DNA of 38,155 nt from Saprospiraceae bacterium. Lineage in GTDB: Bacteria > Bacteroidota > Bacteroidia > Chitinophagales > Saprospiraceae. The stretch covers positions 1-38,155 of the forward strand of contig JAHDIE010000036.1 in NCBI GenBank assembly GCA_020630955.1. Reading direction: 5' to 3'. The notes under the pieces are model-generated. The model made no database searches. It was not told the origin of the DNA and worked only from the letters and a program-made list of their open reading frames with translations. The translations under genes were made by a program, and so were the position numbers. Below, in pieces: positions 1-10,400 of the stretch (positions are counted from its first letter, which is position 1; every line of letters begins with the position of its first letter).

Positions 1-8
1 AAAATGAA

Positions 9-1133
9 TCATTTTCGGATTTTGCGAATTTTACCATCTCTATCAATAATCCAAATAGCCTTTCCATGAATCGTTGGATGAGTAATCTCAAAATAATGAG
101 CTGTGGTTGATATAGTTGGAGTCATCGGACCTTTCTCTAATTGTGGAATTGTGAATCTGCTAAGATCATCTGAATAATGATGATGATCTTTAAAATATTC
201 TAATTGTTGAAAATACAATTGCCATAAGCCCCACTTAATTTCTTCATTTGGATTGGACTTGAATTTTACTTCGCCACCCACCATTTCTTTCGAAAATTGT
301 ACATAACCCCACATTTCCGGCATATGCATATTGATGCGACCTGTTGGTGACCAAACCCAATTGTTTTCTGGCAATATTTTATCTTTTTCATTTTTTTCTT
401 TGACATAACCAGCCTCAGAGTGAATCATCTTCCAATCCACCCTACTGAAATTGACTCGCCATTGCTCTCCATCCTTCGGAGGGCTTTTAGCGAAAGCTCT
501 CTTGCTCAGGGCAAACCAAGGAATCGCAATCTCAATAGACCAATATTCATCCAAGTCAGAAGGATCATTGATACTGCCCTCGATATGAACGGCAGATTGA
601 ATATCTGTAACATTGTACTCGAAAAGCACCTTGGGTCTATTGTCAACTCTGTATGGACGAGTTAAAAAAAGATCCCATAAGGTGTTATAAGCATTCCATT
701 CAAACTCAAAATACTCATGGCTATCCCCATCGGGATCAATAAATATTTCGATATCATCATCTCGATAAATAATGTCATCTCTGTTTGTTAGACTTGCCCA
801 AATGTGCGGTTCTTCAAGTTTAAAGTAAAAATAGAAGTAATTGCTATCGTACAACATTTTCACTTTTGTATCTAAGTCTGGCAATGGCTTCAAATCACCT
901 TCTATATCGACAAAGGATTTAGACCACGCTGCCTTACCCCAAGCTTCTTCCTCCGCTTTACCATCAATTACGATTTCGCTGTCTGTTTGATGACAAACAT
1001 ACATTTCTGGATTAAATGATATCGGATGATTATAATGGTAAGGAACAATTTCATTTTGTCCAGCACAAAGAGATACAAAAAGAAAGCAACCAATCAATAC
1101 ATTTGAAACAAGATCCCTAATTGATATTTTCAT
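9..1133 (-). CDS. Secreted CBM9-like carbohydrate-binding protein
   Basis: The 374-aa product begins with a signal peptide (about residues 1-25, hydrophobic core VLIGCFLFVSLCAG). It then carries a carbohydrate-binding family 9-like fold: an early IDGKAEEEAWGKA strand-turn typical of CBM9 proteins, followed by an acidic YRDDDIEIFIDPDGD segment and an SIEIAIPWFAL strand that recur in this family. Family members bind sugars or polysaccharides at the cell surface or in the periplasm; the ligand here cannot be read from sequence. It lies 54 bp downstream of the hydrolase gene on the same strand and probably belongs to the same polysaccharide locus as SusC/SusD. The gene is complete: the stop codon lies 8 bases inside the window edge. 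I see no catalytic signature, so binding rather than cleavage is the better guess. Confidence 0.8.
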   Translation of the reverse strand: MKISIRDLVSNVLIGCFLFVSLCAGQNEIVPYHYNHPISFNPEMYVCHQTDSEIVIDGKAEEEAWGKAAWSKSFVDIEGDLKPLPDLDTKVKMLYDSNYFYFYFKLEEPHIWASLTNRDDIIYRDDDIEIFIDPDGDSHEYFEFEWNAYNTLWDLFLTRPYRVDNRPKVLFEYNVTDIQSAVHIEGSINDPSDLDEYWSIEIAIPWFALSKRAFAKSPPKDGEQWRVNFSRVDWKMIHSEAGYVKEKNEKDKILPENNWVWSPTGRINMHMPEMWGYVQFSKEMVGGEVKFKSNPNEEIKWGLWQLYFQQLEYFKDHHHYSDDLSRFTIPQLEKGPMTPTISTTAHYFEITHPTIHGKAIWIIDRDGKIRKIRK

Positions 1134-1187
1134 AAATGTTTAATATGAATCTGTAAATAATTTTGCAATATAACAGTCTACAATAAG

Positions 1188-2321
1188 TTAACTTAACAGC
1201 ACTTTTTTCATGATGTCTTTGAACTCTTGATTGAGTCCTCCATAGGCAAATAAAGCCAAGCCTGATCCCTCCTTTTCCATCACCTCATTGTAAATAGTTT
1301 CAATGTCTTCTGGCTTGAGATGTCCAAGAAATAAACCCGCATAGATTGGTTTGTCGGATTTTAACAGAGCTTTGTTCTTTGCTACCTGATCTGCAATCCA
1401 ATGAATGTCTTCATTATAGAATCCATGATACAGCATCGGTAAAAATCCATCAATATCCCATTGCTGCCATTGCTGCCTTACACTTTCCCAATTCGGGAAC
1501 ACTGCAGCGGTAATTTTTTTGTTGTATTTTTTTGCTGCAGGAACCGCAAAATTATTAACCACATTAGTTACCGCATCGTATCGAAATTGTCTCCATGCAT
1601 TGTGAGCTGCTACCTCTTCTCCTAAGTCCAGTGGATCAATGCCATGAATATCTTTAAAAGCAGATCGACACCTTAAAGAATAAGGATAATCATATTGTGC
1701 GTACTCTTTATCCTGTACGATATTATATTTTGGCTGTAAAGCTTCGGCTAAGATTACATCTGGTTGTCTGATGTAATCTAAATGCACACCATCCAAATCT
1801 TCAATTTTTGCCAACGCTTCTACATTTCCAGCAACAAATTCTTGCACTTCAGGATGACAAGGATCCATAAATTTATAATAATCAACATAAGCAGGATGTG
1901 TATGCGAAGGATTGCCTTTGCGATTGACAGAAAACCAATCAGGATGTTTTTCAATCAATGCCGGAACATTAAGAGGCATACTCCACATCCAAGCATGAAC
2001 TTCCAATCCAGCGGCATGGGCAATGGGAAGAATACGTTCTAGCCAATTATCTTTAACGGGAACAATGGGATGATCAAAAAGGGCATTGTGTGAGTTATAT
2101 ACTTGAGGGACAACAGCATCAATACCCATCACTTTGATGTCATCAAAGGATTGTTTCCATTGATCAAGATCCCAGTCCAAATTTGGCCTTAACCATACCC
2201 AATTGCTGGGTAATTGGGTAGATTTGATACTAGGTATTTCTTTATTTTTACAAGATGTCAGGCCTGAAGAAAGGGCAACGCTACCTGCAAGAATCGTTTT
2301 TGTAAATTCTCTTCTTCTCAT
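1188..2321 (-). CDS. Family-10-like (GHL10/DUF187) glycosyl hydrolase, Tat-type lipoprotein
   Basis: I start at the internal ATG at 2321 rather than ten codons upstream, because it places a twin-arginine signal (MRRREFTK) at the N-terminus. The signal is followed by a hydrophobic stretch and a lipobox ending LTSC (Cys24), so this is probably a Tat-exported lipoprotein of 377 aa. The body is a TIM-barrel-like hydrolase: VWLRPNLDWDLDQWKQSFDD near the start, HAWMWSMPLNVP around residues 109-120 and LDGVHLDYIRQPD around 176-188. These are recognisable features of the glycosyl-hydrolase-like 10 family (as in YngK-type proteins). The acidic residues in the last motif are plausible catalytic residues; the substrate is unknown. 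It lies downstream of susC-susD but beyond a hairpin terminator, so it may have its own promoter or receive only read-through. Confidence 0.85.
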   Translation of the reverse strand: MRRREFTKTILAGSVALSSGLTSCKNKEIPSIKSTQLPSNWVWLRPNLDWDLDQWKQSFDDIKVMGIDAVVPQVYNSHNALFDHPIVPVKDNWLERILPIAHAAGLEVHAWMWSMPLNVPALIEKHPDWFSVNRKGNPSHTHPAYVDYYKFMDPCHPEVQEFVAGNVEALAKIEDLDGVHLDYIRQPDVILAEALQPKYNIVQDKEYAQYDYPYSLRCRSAFKDIHGIDPLDLGEEVAAHNAWRQFRYDAVTNVVNNFAVPAAKKYNKKITAAVFPNWESVRQQWQQWDIDGFLPMLYHGFYNEDIHWIADQVAKNKALLKSDKPIYAGLFLGHLKPEDIETIYNEVMEKEGSGLALFAYGGLNQEFKDIMKKVLLS

Positions 2322-2348
2322 ATTGTATGATATTACTTCTATAAGGTA

Positions 2349-2386
2349 CAAAAAAATACAGGCAGTAAATTTTACAATACTGCCTG
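2349..2386 (-). terminator. Rho-independent terminator after susD
   Basis: A perfect 9-bp stem (CAGGCAGTA at 2359-2367 and TACTGCCTG at 2378-2386) encloses a 10-nt loop. Read on the minus strand it is followed by a run of seven Ts (plus-strand A run at 2350-2356). It sits 30 bases beyond the susD-like stop codon and just before the hydrolase start at 2321. Confidence 0.75.
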
Positions 2387-2415
2387 CATCTATATGAAAA
2401 AACTATTTTCAATAA

Positions 2416-3927
2416 TTATTTATCCCACCACACAGGAACAGTCATCCAGCCAATAGGATCATTTCCCATACCTTGAGCCGATAAAGCCGCATCGAATGCA
2501 TCAAAACCAGCAGCATTTCCAGGATATGCCAATCTTACAGGAATTTGCCCATTTGAAATATTTCCAGGGTAATTTATCGGTGTAAGATCTGGATATCCAG
2601 TTCTTCTATAGTTAGCATATGCTTCATACTCATTCAATAAAGTAACAGCCCAATATTGCCAACCAATTTGTCTCATACCATCAGCAGAATCAAAAGGATT
2701 AGCGGCTAAATAATCATCAATAGAGGCATCATCAATATCAAATGTCGCATCATAATGGCTATAGACATGCATTGCAGCTCTTACCCCATTTGCATAGTGA
2801 TCAGCGGCATCTCCACCTCCCCATCCACGCATAGCTGCTTCAGCTACTAGTAATTCTGACTCGGCATAGGTCATAAAAAACATTGGAGAAGAAACTCTAA
2901 CCAATTCAGGATTAATTCTAGAAAATGCTTGTGGTGTGGTTCCGTTTGCGTTCTCAAGAATAGTAACTTCATCCAAACCATTAGGCATTCCATTATGAAC
3001 ACCACTTCCATCTTCCGGTAATTCACCAATAACATTCAATCTAGGATCACCAGTTGCTGTCATCCAATCAACTATTGTAGCACTTAATCTTGGGCAATCA
3101 TCGCCAAATCCACTTGCTTTGTCTAGGACTTCTCCAAATCCATTATTATTTATGCTTGCTGGTCCATTTGTATGTTGGATGAATGCATCGTCGGCATTAC
3201 TAGCCATCAAACCTCCATTGATTGCTTTGCTCGCCCAAGACTGAGCAGTAGATGGATCAGCTTCAGAAAGTCTCATTGCTAACCTCAACATCAAGGAATG
3301 TCCAAATCTTTTCCATGCCTCTGCATCACCTGCATAAATTAGATCTGCTCCTCCAAAACCTCCATTACCCAATAGTGCAATCCCTGCTTCTAACTCATTT
3401 AGCATATCCATGTAGATACTTTCTTGACTGTCATATTTTGGTCTATCTATTCCTTCTAGCACTCCTTTACCTGCTTCAGAATATGGAATATCTCCATACA
3501 AATCAGTCAGCCTATGGAAAATAACTACACGCCAAATTTTTGCCATTCCTAACATTGTCTGATCACTTCCTTCAACAGTTTCTAAGGTATTTACCAAATC
3601 CTGAATATCTTTTACTTGTTCAGTATAAGCTCTATCAAATAAAGATGATGAATATGAACCATTAAAAGTATACTTATCACCAGTCCAGTATCCGCAAGTG
3701 GCAGCCATATGTTGAATCATCATTGAGGAATAAATTAAGCCAGCCCTCCAATTTTCATATCTCCCTCCAGATGTTCTTAATTGTGTCCAAGTAAATTGAA
3801 AGTTAGGATTTATTGTGCTTGCCTTTGTGGGGTCTTGATTTAGTTCTGCGAATCCATTGTCGCATGAGGTCTGTGTAAACATAACCATCAGCAAAAGGAC
3901 TCCTAATTTTAATATTTTATTTTTCAT
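2416..3927 (-). CDS. SusD/RagB-like surface lipoprotein (SusD-like_2 type)
   Basis: The 503-aa product is a lipoprotein: a short hydrophobic signal is followed by FTQTSC, giving a lipidated Cys22. The mature part begins with FAELNQDPTKAS, the hallmark N-terminus of the SusD-like_2 family. It continues with alpha-helical TPR-like segments (MLGMAKIWRVVIFHRLTDLYG, YGDIPYSEA) and a C-terminal region containing LLNEYEAYANYRRTGYPDL, all usual in this family. SusD-like proteins sit on the outer membrane over their partner SusC barrel and capture oligosaccharides or other polymers for import. The gene follows the SusC gene by 26 bp on the same strand, as expected for an obligate pair, and ends at a hairpin terminator. 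The ligand cannot be assigned. Confidence 0.93.
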   Translation of the reverse strand: MKNKILKLGVLLLMVMFTQTSCDNGFAELNQDPTKASTINPNFQFTWTQLRTSGGRYENWRAGLIYSSMMIQHMAATCGYWTGDKYTFNGSYSSSLFDRAYTEQVKDIQDLVNTLETVEGSDQTMLGMAKIWRVVIFHRLTDLYGDIPYSEAGKGVLEGIDRPKYDSQESIYMDMLNELEAGIALLGNGGFGGADLIYAGDAEAWKRFGHSLMLRLAMRLSEADPSTAQSWASKAINGGLMASNADDAFIQHTNGPASINNNGFGEVLDKASGFGDDCPRLSATIVDWMTATGDPRLNVIGELPEDGSGVHNGMPNGLDEVTILENANGTTPQAFSRINPELVRVSSPMFFMTYAESELLVAEAAMRGWGGGDAADHYANGVRAAMHVYSHYDATFDIDDASIDDYLAANPFDSADGMRQIGWQYWAVTLLNEYEAYANYRRTGYPDLTPINYPGNISNGQIPVRLAYPGNAAGFDAFDAALSAQGMGNDPIGWMTVPVWWDK

Positions 3928-3953
3928 TGTTATTAATTCTTTTGGTGGTTGAA

Positions 3954-6900
3954 TTAAAATTTCACATTTAAGTTAAGGCCATAAGACCTTGTAATAGGCA
4001 CTCCAAACATTTCGAGTCCCTGACCATTCCCTGTAGTATAGGTTGATTCTGGATCTATATTATCAGTCTTTTTCCAAAGTACTGCAAGGTTACGGGCAGC
4101 AAATGAAAGTGAGGCTCTATAGATTGGTAGCCGATCCATAACGGATGCTGGTACATTGTAGGCCAATATCACTTCTCTTAGTTTTGCAAAATCCGCATCT
4201 TGAATATGCTCTTCAGAAATACCAAAACCTATTCTCTGGTAATAATCTTGGATATCACCTGCAGCAACTTCGCCCAAGCCTGAAGTTCTTCCTTCCAAAG
4301 TATTTTGGTGAAGACCATAGAAATAACCATATGCATTGGTTGAGTTATAAATCTTTGCTCCAAACTTCATATCAATTAAGAAGCTCAAAGACAAATCACC
4401 AAAACGTAAAGTATTATTTATTCCCAATGCTGTAGGATGAACACCTGTCCCAAATGCTCTTAAAGTGTCAGCTTGTGGCAAACCAGTATCATCCAATATT
4501 AGATTTCCATTGTCATCTTTTAAATATACAAATCCCATAACCTGGCTGTATGGCATTCCTTCCACCAAATGGATAAATGCGTTTCTGGTTCTAGCTTCTT
4601 CTAATCTAATTTGCTCACCATCGGACTCAGGTGTAAGAAGACTTACTACTTCATTATTGTTGTGTGAGAAATTAAGTCCAATATTCCAACTAAAGTTTTG
4701 TTTTTGAACTGGTGCTAAATCCAACAACATTTCAACTCCTCTATTTGCTATCTCTCCAACGTTTACAATTTTTTGACCATAGCCAGAGGTAGGATCAATA
4801 TTCGCCCTTAGAATTCCATCGACTGTTGTTCTATTGTACCAAGCTACATCTAAATTAGCTTTACCTCTAAACAATCTTATATCGGCTCCAATTTCTAATT
4901 CTTTATTTGTCGATGGCACTAAACCCGCTGGAGGCACTGCACCACTAGATATCCCTCCTAACGGATTTCCTAAATGACCTTGATCAAAAATTCCATAATT
5001 TAATGTTAGTTGGGCAGGATCTGTTGCTCCTCCAACAGTTGCATAGGACGCTCTTAATTTCCCAAGATCCAACCAACTCGGCAAGTTTAAATTAGCACCA
5101 GCTAAATCATATGCCAAACCTATTGAGGAATAAAATACTGAATTTTCAGAATCCCCTCCATTTGGATCTGTCAACTGGGAGAACCAATCTTGTCTTCCTG
5201 TTGCTGTCACATAAAGCTGATCCATCAAAGAAATTTGAGCTTGTCCAAAAAGTGAATTTACTTGATACTGAGAAAAACCATAACTTATTGATTGGTTTGA
5301 CAAATTATTAATGGCATGTAAGTATGGTACATTAAAATTATTTCCGCCCGCACCTAAATTCTCATCTTGATTCTTCTGTTGGTTTCCTCCAACCATCAGA
5401 TCTAAACCTACAGTACTACTTATATCTTTCACATATCTTAGAGTAGTTTCCAAATTAATTTCTCTTACAGTTCTATTCCCTTCAGATAATTGTCCGAATG
5501 GACTGTATCCCGTTCCATAAGGCGTCAGATTTCTTCTTCTTTCATTAAATCTATCCATTCCAATTTTCCCTTGCAATAACAACCCATCAATTATTTCGTA
5601 ACCCACTGCAACATTTCCATATAATCTATTTCTCTCATTATTTTTTTCAAATTGATACTCAGACCAATATGGATTGGTAATAAAAACATTACCATTCATA
5701 ATCATTTCTGTTCCATCGGGATTTGAGCCCAATTTATTAGGATCTCCTTGCAAATCCAATACATTTATATTTGCTGGGAGTACTCCGACAACATAATTAG
5801 CATTCCCTGGTGCATCCGAAAGATTAGGTCTGTTCCTAGTATCATCTACTATAAATGATCCAGAAATTGAAGCTCTCCATTTTCCGTATGAACCTGTCGT
5901 ATTTGTTGATAAAGTTTTCTTATTTAAACCAGAATTTGGATTAATGCCATTAGCATCCAAGGAGGTTACAGAAAATCTATAATTATGATGATCACCTCCT
6001 CCACTAAATGAAAGTGAATTTGTAAATCCTGATCCTGTTCTATAAAATCTATTTAGGTTATCACCTACAGCACTGTATGGTCTTGAAACACCGTCAAACT
6101 GGAGCACATTTCCTCCATTCAGCGCTCCTCCCCAAGAATTTAGTCCATTGGCGAGTGATTCTGCTTGGTCAATCGGAGCCATTCCTCTGTTTCCATGCCC
6201 ATATTCTTGTTGCCAATCATAATTATTGATCAAAGTTTCTAATTGATAATTTGAATTGAACTCAACACCAATACCCTTTCGCTTTGATCCTTTTTTTGTG
6301 GTAATTAAGATAACACCATTGTCTGCACGATAACCATATAATGCTCCTGCTGTATTACCTTTTAGGACAGAATAAGATTCAATATCATCAGCATTTATAC
6401 TTGATAGTCCATCACCCCAATCTTGACCTCCCCACATTCCTGCCGAACCAAGATTCTGATTATTAATTGGAACACCATCAACAACAATTAATGGCTGGTT
6501 GTTTCCATTAATATTACTATTTCCTCTGATTACAATTCTTGTTGATCCGCCTATACCTGAAACAGGTCGTTGAATATTTACCCCTGCAATTTTTCCTGCC
6601 AAAGCGTTACCTACGTTAACTTCTTTTGCAATCGCCGTTTGTTCTCCTCCCAATTGAGTGACGGAATATGGCAGCGATTTCTCACTACGCTCTATTCCTA
6701 ATGCTGTCACAACAACTTCATCTAAAGTTGTTCCCTCTGACATGACGAAATTGAAACTGGATGCGTTGGCTACATCGATCTCAGTTTGCTCATAACCTGT
6801 ATAAGTCATTACCAAGGTAGCATCATCAGCTACGGTAATGGAATAGTTGCCATCAATGTCGGTGATGGTCCCGTTTGTTGTTCCCTTCTCAAGGATGTTG

Positions 6901-7016
6901 ACCCCTATTAAAGGATCTCCGTCAGCAGAAGAAATTGTTCCTGAAACAGTTTTTTGCGCCATCAGTGTTCCAGTAAACAATACTCCCATAACTACGAGAA
7001 GTATTAGCTTTTTCAT
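3954..7016 (-). CDS. SusC/RagA TonB-linked outer-membrane receptor
   Basis: The 1020-aa product has a signal peptide ending near LMAQ and an N-terminal carboxypeptidase-regulatory-like domain (about residues 22-95; GTTNGTITDIDGNYSI is typical). A DEVVVTALGI segment marks the SusC class. The plug domain follows (about 110-245, with GNALAGKIAGVNIQRP, IVIRGNSNINGNNQPLIVVD and a closing NGVILITTKKG), then a long TonB-dependent beta-barrel ending in an aromatic-rich C-terminal strand (LNLNVKF). The length is usual for the family. It imports ligands captured by the SusD partner encoded immediately downstream, using TonB energy. Upstream is a 450-bp region shared with a divergent FG-GAP protein gene and containing a LacI-like palindrome, which may control this operon. 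Confidence 0.95.
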   Translation of the reverse strand: MKKLILLVVMGVLFTGTLMAQKTVSGTISSADGDPLIGVNILEKGTTNGTITDIDGNYSITVADDATLVMTYTGYEQTEIDVANASSFNFVMSEGTTLDEVVVTALGIERSEKSLPYSVTQLGGEQTAIAKEVNVGNALAGKIAGVNIQRPVSGIGGSTRIVIRGNSNINGNNQPLIVVDGVPINNQNLGSAGMWGGQDWGDGLSSINADDIESYSVLKGNTAGALYGYRADNGVILITTKKGSKRKGIGVEFNSNYQLETLINNYDWQQEYGHGNRGMAPIDQAESLANGLNSWGGALNGGNVLQFDGVSRPYSAVGDNLNRFYRTGSGFTNSLSFSGGGDHHNYRFSVTSLDANGINPNSGLNKKTLSTNTTGSYGKWRASISGSFIVDDTRNRPNLSDAPGNANYVVGVLPANINVLDLQGDPNKLGSNPDGTEMIMNGNVFITNPYWSEYQFEKNNERNRLYGNVAVGYEIIDGLLLQGKIGMDRFNERRRNLTPYGTGYSPFGQLSEGNRTVREINLETTLRYVKDISSTVGLDLMVGGNQQKNQDENLGAGGNNFNVPYLHAINNLSNQSISYGFSQYQVNSLFGQAQISLMDQLYVTATGRQDWFSQLTDPNGGDSENSVFYSSIGLAYDLAGANLNLPSWLDLGKLRASYATVGGATDPAQLTLNYGIFDQGHLGNPLGGISSGAVPPAGLVPSTNKELEIGADIRLFRGKANLDVAWYNRTTVDGILRANIDPTSGYGQKIVNVGEIANRGVEMLLDLAPVQKQNFSWNIGLNFSHNNNEVVSLLTPESDGEQIRLEEARTRNAFIHLVEGMPYSQVMGFVYLKDDNGNLILDDTGLPQADTLRAFGTGVHPTALGINNTLRFGDLSLSFLIDMKFGAKIYNSTNAYGYFYGLHQNTLEGRTSGLGEVAAGDIQDYYQRIGFGISEEHIQDADFAKLREVILAYNVPASVMDRLPIYRASLSFAARNLAVLWKKTDNIDPESTYTTGNGQGLEMFGVPITRSYGLNLNVKF

Positions 7017-7466
7017 ACTCTTTTTGGTTTGGTTAAATCAATAATAATGGAAAAATAATAAATATTTTACATATAATATGTGTACGTACACATAATTTTT
7101 TCACTACATTTATTTTCGTCCACAGAATTATACTCAAAGTTTAATTCTGTGATTAATGAAGTTTCCAAAAGAATATATTCATGGAAAAACATCGCAAACG
7201 TCACAAGAATTTCATTTGCATCATACTTCCCACCCTTAGAACCCTTTTTAATACATGTTGCTTGATTTTAGACATACACCTAAATAAGTCGAAATAATAA
7301 TTATCTAGCTAGTATTAGATCAATATTAAATCAATTGAAGGATGTTCAAAAAGCGAATTATCTCAGTAAAAAATATCGATTTACCACCAACATTTTTACT
7401 GACAAAAAAATATACTCCTTATATTGACACGAGTAAATCATTATATTTTTTACGGATTTTAAACCT
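7017..7466. other. Divergent intergenic region between susC-like and FG-GAP genes
   Basis: No gene is supported in these 450 bp. The region must hold two divergent promoters. The clearest element is the 18-bp palindrome at 7077-7094. Close to the FG-GAP start there is a TATATTTT stretch (7442-7449) that resembles a Bacteroidota -7 box with TTG about 15 bp upstream, but the match is imperfect. Confidence 0.6.
7077..7094. promoter_or_regulatory. 18-bp perfect palindrome, LacI/GalR-type operator candidate
   Basis: The sequence TATGTGTACGTACACATA is perfectly self-complementary with a central CG, as in operators of LacI/GalR regulators. It lies 60 bases upstream of the susC-like start codon, where a regulator would overlap or flank the promoter. 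No LacI-family gene occurs in the window. The operator role is inferred from symmetry and position only. Confidence 0.5.
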
Positions 7467-10400
7467 ATGACCAAATACTCAAGCTTACTATTTCTTCTAT
7501 TTAATTTATTTCTTTCATCAGAAATTAAAGCACAAAAACTTTTTACTAAGCTAGAGAGTGATGAATCAGGAATTCTATTTAATAATATCATTGAAGATAC
7601 TCGTGAATCCAGTATTTTGCTTTATAGTAATTTCTATGGTGGCGCAGGCGTAGGAATTGCTGACCTTGATAATGATGGTCTTCAAGATATCTTCTTCCCT
7701 GGTAATTTAGTGGCAGACAAACTCTATAAAAATCAAGGAAATTTAAAATTCACTGATGTTACAAACTCTGCAGGCATCATCCAAGATAATTCATGGGCGA
7801 GTTCGGTTATATTTGGAGACATCAACAATGATGGGCTTTTAGATATATATGTCACCTGTGAATTATATGATGATGATACAGAACGAAGAAAGAATAAACT
7901 ATACATCAATAAAGGCAATTTCCAATTCGAAGAGCAAGCGGCAAGCTACGGTATCGACGATGCTGAGAGAAGTCGAGGAGCTAGTTTTATTGATTTTGAT
8001 AAAGACGGGTGGTTAGATCTTTTTGTTCTCAATCAACCTCCTAATCCAGGAAACTATAATTCCTATTCGGGTCAAGATCTATTACGACCTGAATGGCGAT
8101 CACGATTATATAGAAATAATGGCAAAGGCTATTTTAATGAAGTAGGGATCAAAGCGGGGGTAGGAACACCATCCTATCCCAATAGTGTAGTCGCTGCAGA
8201 TTTAAATCATGATGGTTGGCAAGATCTATATGTAACCAATGATTATGAAGCACCGGATTTTTTCTATCTCAATAATCAAGATGGAACCTTTACGAATATT
8301 CTGGATCAGTCTATGAAACATATTTCGTATTTCGCTATGGGAGTAGATGCTGCAGACATCAATAATGATGGATTGTTGGATCTTATGACTTTGGATATGG
8401 TAGCTGAAGATAATTATCGATTAAAAAGGAATATGAGTGGAATGCAACCAGATTTATTTTGGAAACTGGTCGATCAAGGAGCTCATTATCAATACATGTT
8501 TAATGCCCTTCATCTCAATCAAGGCAAAGATCATTTTTCTGATATTGCACAATTAGCAGGAGTATCTAGTACAGACTGGTCGTGGTCCAATCTCATTGCA
8601 GATTTTGACAATGATGGACTAAAAGACTTTTACATTACAAACGGGTTACTAAGAGATATTCGCAATACGGATATGAAAAAAACCTTTACAACATATGTTG
8701 AAAAAACAATTCAAGATTTTATAGCTGAAAATCCAAACGCTGGAGAAGTGGACATTCTTGATATTTTAGACATCCAAGAAGGCATGGCCCTTCACCCCTC
8801 TGTACCACTTAACAACTACGCCTATCAAAATTTAGGGGCATTAGAATTCGAAAACAAAACCAAAGAATGGGGACTCGATATTCCATCATTCTCAAATGGA
8901 TCCGCATACGGAGACTTGGACAATGATGGAGATCTTGATATTGTAGTAAGTAACATCAACAATGAAGCCTTTGTTTTTAGAAATAACACAGATAAAAAAT
9001 CTCAATTTTTACGAATTAAATTTATTGACAAAGAAAACAAGCCCTTACAAGGAACAAAGGTTAAAATTTTCACAAAGGATGGAATTCAATATTCAGAGTT
9101 GCTCAATGGTCGAGGAATGTATTCTTGCTCAGAAAATATCATTCATTTTGGACTGTCCAACAATAGCATGGTTGATTCAATGCTGATTTATTGGAACGAC
9201 GGTTCAAAAAGCAAAAAAGTCAATGTTACAGCTAATCAGGAAATTAGCATTTCAAAAAATAATGAAGTCTCTCTTGAAAAAAAAGAAATTATTGCCGATC
9301 CAATTTTTCGAGAAATATACCCTGATAAAATTAATTTCACACATATCGAAAATATCTTTGACGATTACGAAAAACAGATATTGTTACCTCATAAAATGTC
9401 CCAACTTGGGCCAACTGCATCTGTTGGGGATATAAACGGCGATGGTTTAGATGACATTTTTCTAGGAGGGGCTCGAGGGCAAATGTCTCAAGTCTATTTA
9501 CAAACAACTGATGGTGGTTTTATTGCTCGGGATCAGGAATTTAACTCGCATTCGGCATTTGAAGATATCGCATCTTGCTTCTTTGACGTTGATGGTGATG
9601 GTGATCTTGACTTATACGTGGTAAGTGGGGGTAACAGCTTACCACAAAGGAACAAGAACTATTTAGACCGCATTTATATTAACGATGGTAAAGGCAATTT
9701 AAAATATGCACCAGAAAGATTACCAAGGATATTAGAAAGTGGGTCCTGTGCTGTCCCATTTGACTTTGATAATGACGGAGATCTAGATTTATTTATAGGA
9801 GGAAGACATCAGCCATGGGACTACCCAAGTCCAAGTATCAGTAGACTACTAAAAAACAATAATGGTAGTTTTGATGATATTACGAAAACCCATGCTAATG
9901 AGTTGATAAACATTGGAATGGTCACTGATGCTGTTGCCAACGATTACAATCAAGATGGAAAGATTGATCTAATTTTGGTTGGAGAATGGATGCCCATAAC
10001 ATTTTTAAAAAACAATGGCAAGTCATTTGTAAAAGAGAAAATAGACATTTACGGAAGTGAAGGAGAAATGAAAACTGAAGGATGGTGGAATACTATTCAT
10101 GCCACCGATCTAAATGGAGATGGTGATACTGATTTTATATTGGGAAATCTAGGGAAGAATTATAAGTACAAAGCAAATCAATCAGAGCCTTTTACCGTGC
10201 ACTACCATGACTTTGACTCCAATGGACAAAAAGATATAGTATTGAGTTATTATAATTTTGGAGAGCAATACCCATTGAGAGGGAGATCCTGCTCTGCACA
10301 ACAAATACCAAATTTAAAAAAAGAATTTCCGAGCTATGACCTTTTTGCAGAATCTGACCTATCGAGCGTATATGGATCCGAAGCATTGGATGATGCATTA

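Noticed and set aside
420-665. Plus-strand open frame inside the CBM9-like gene
   Set aside because: It lies wholly opposite a well-supported gene with signal peptide and family motifs, so it is a shadow; the same applies to the other internal antisense frames.
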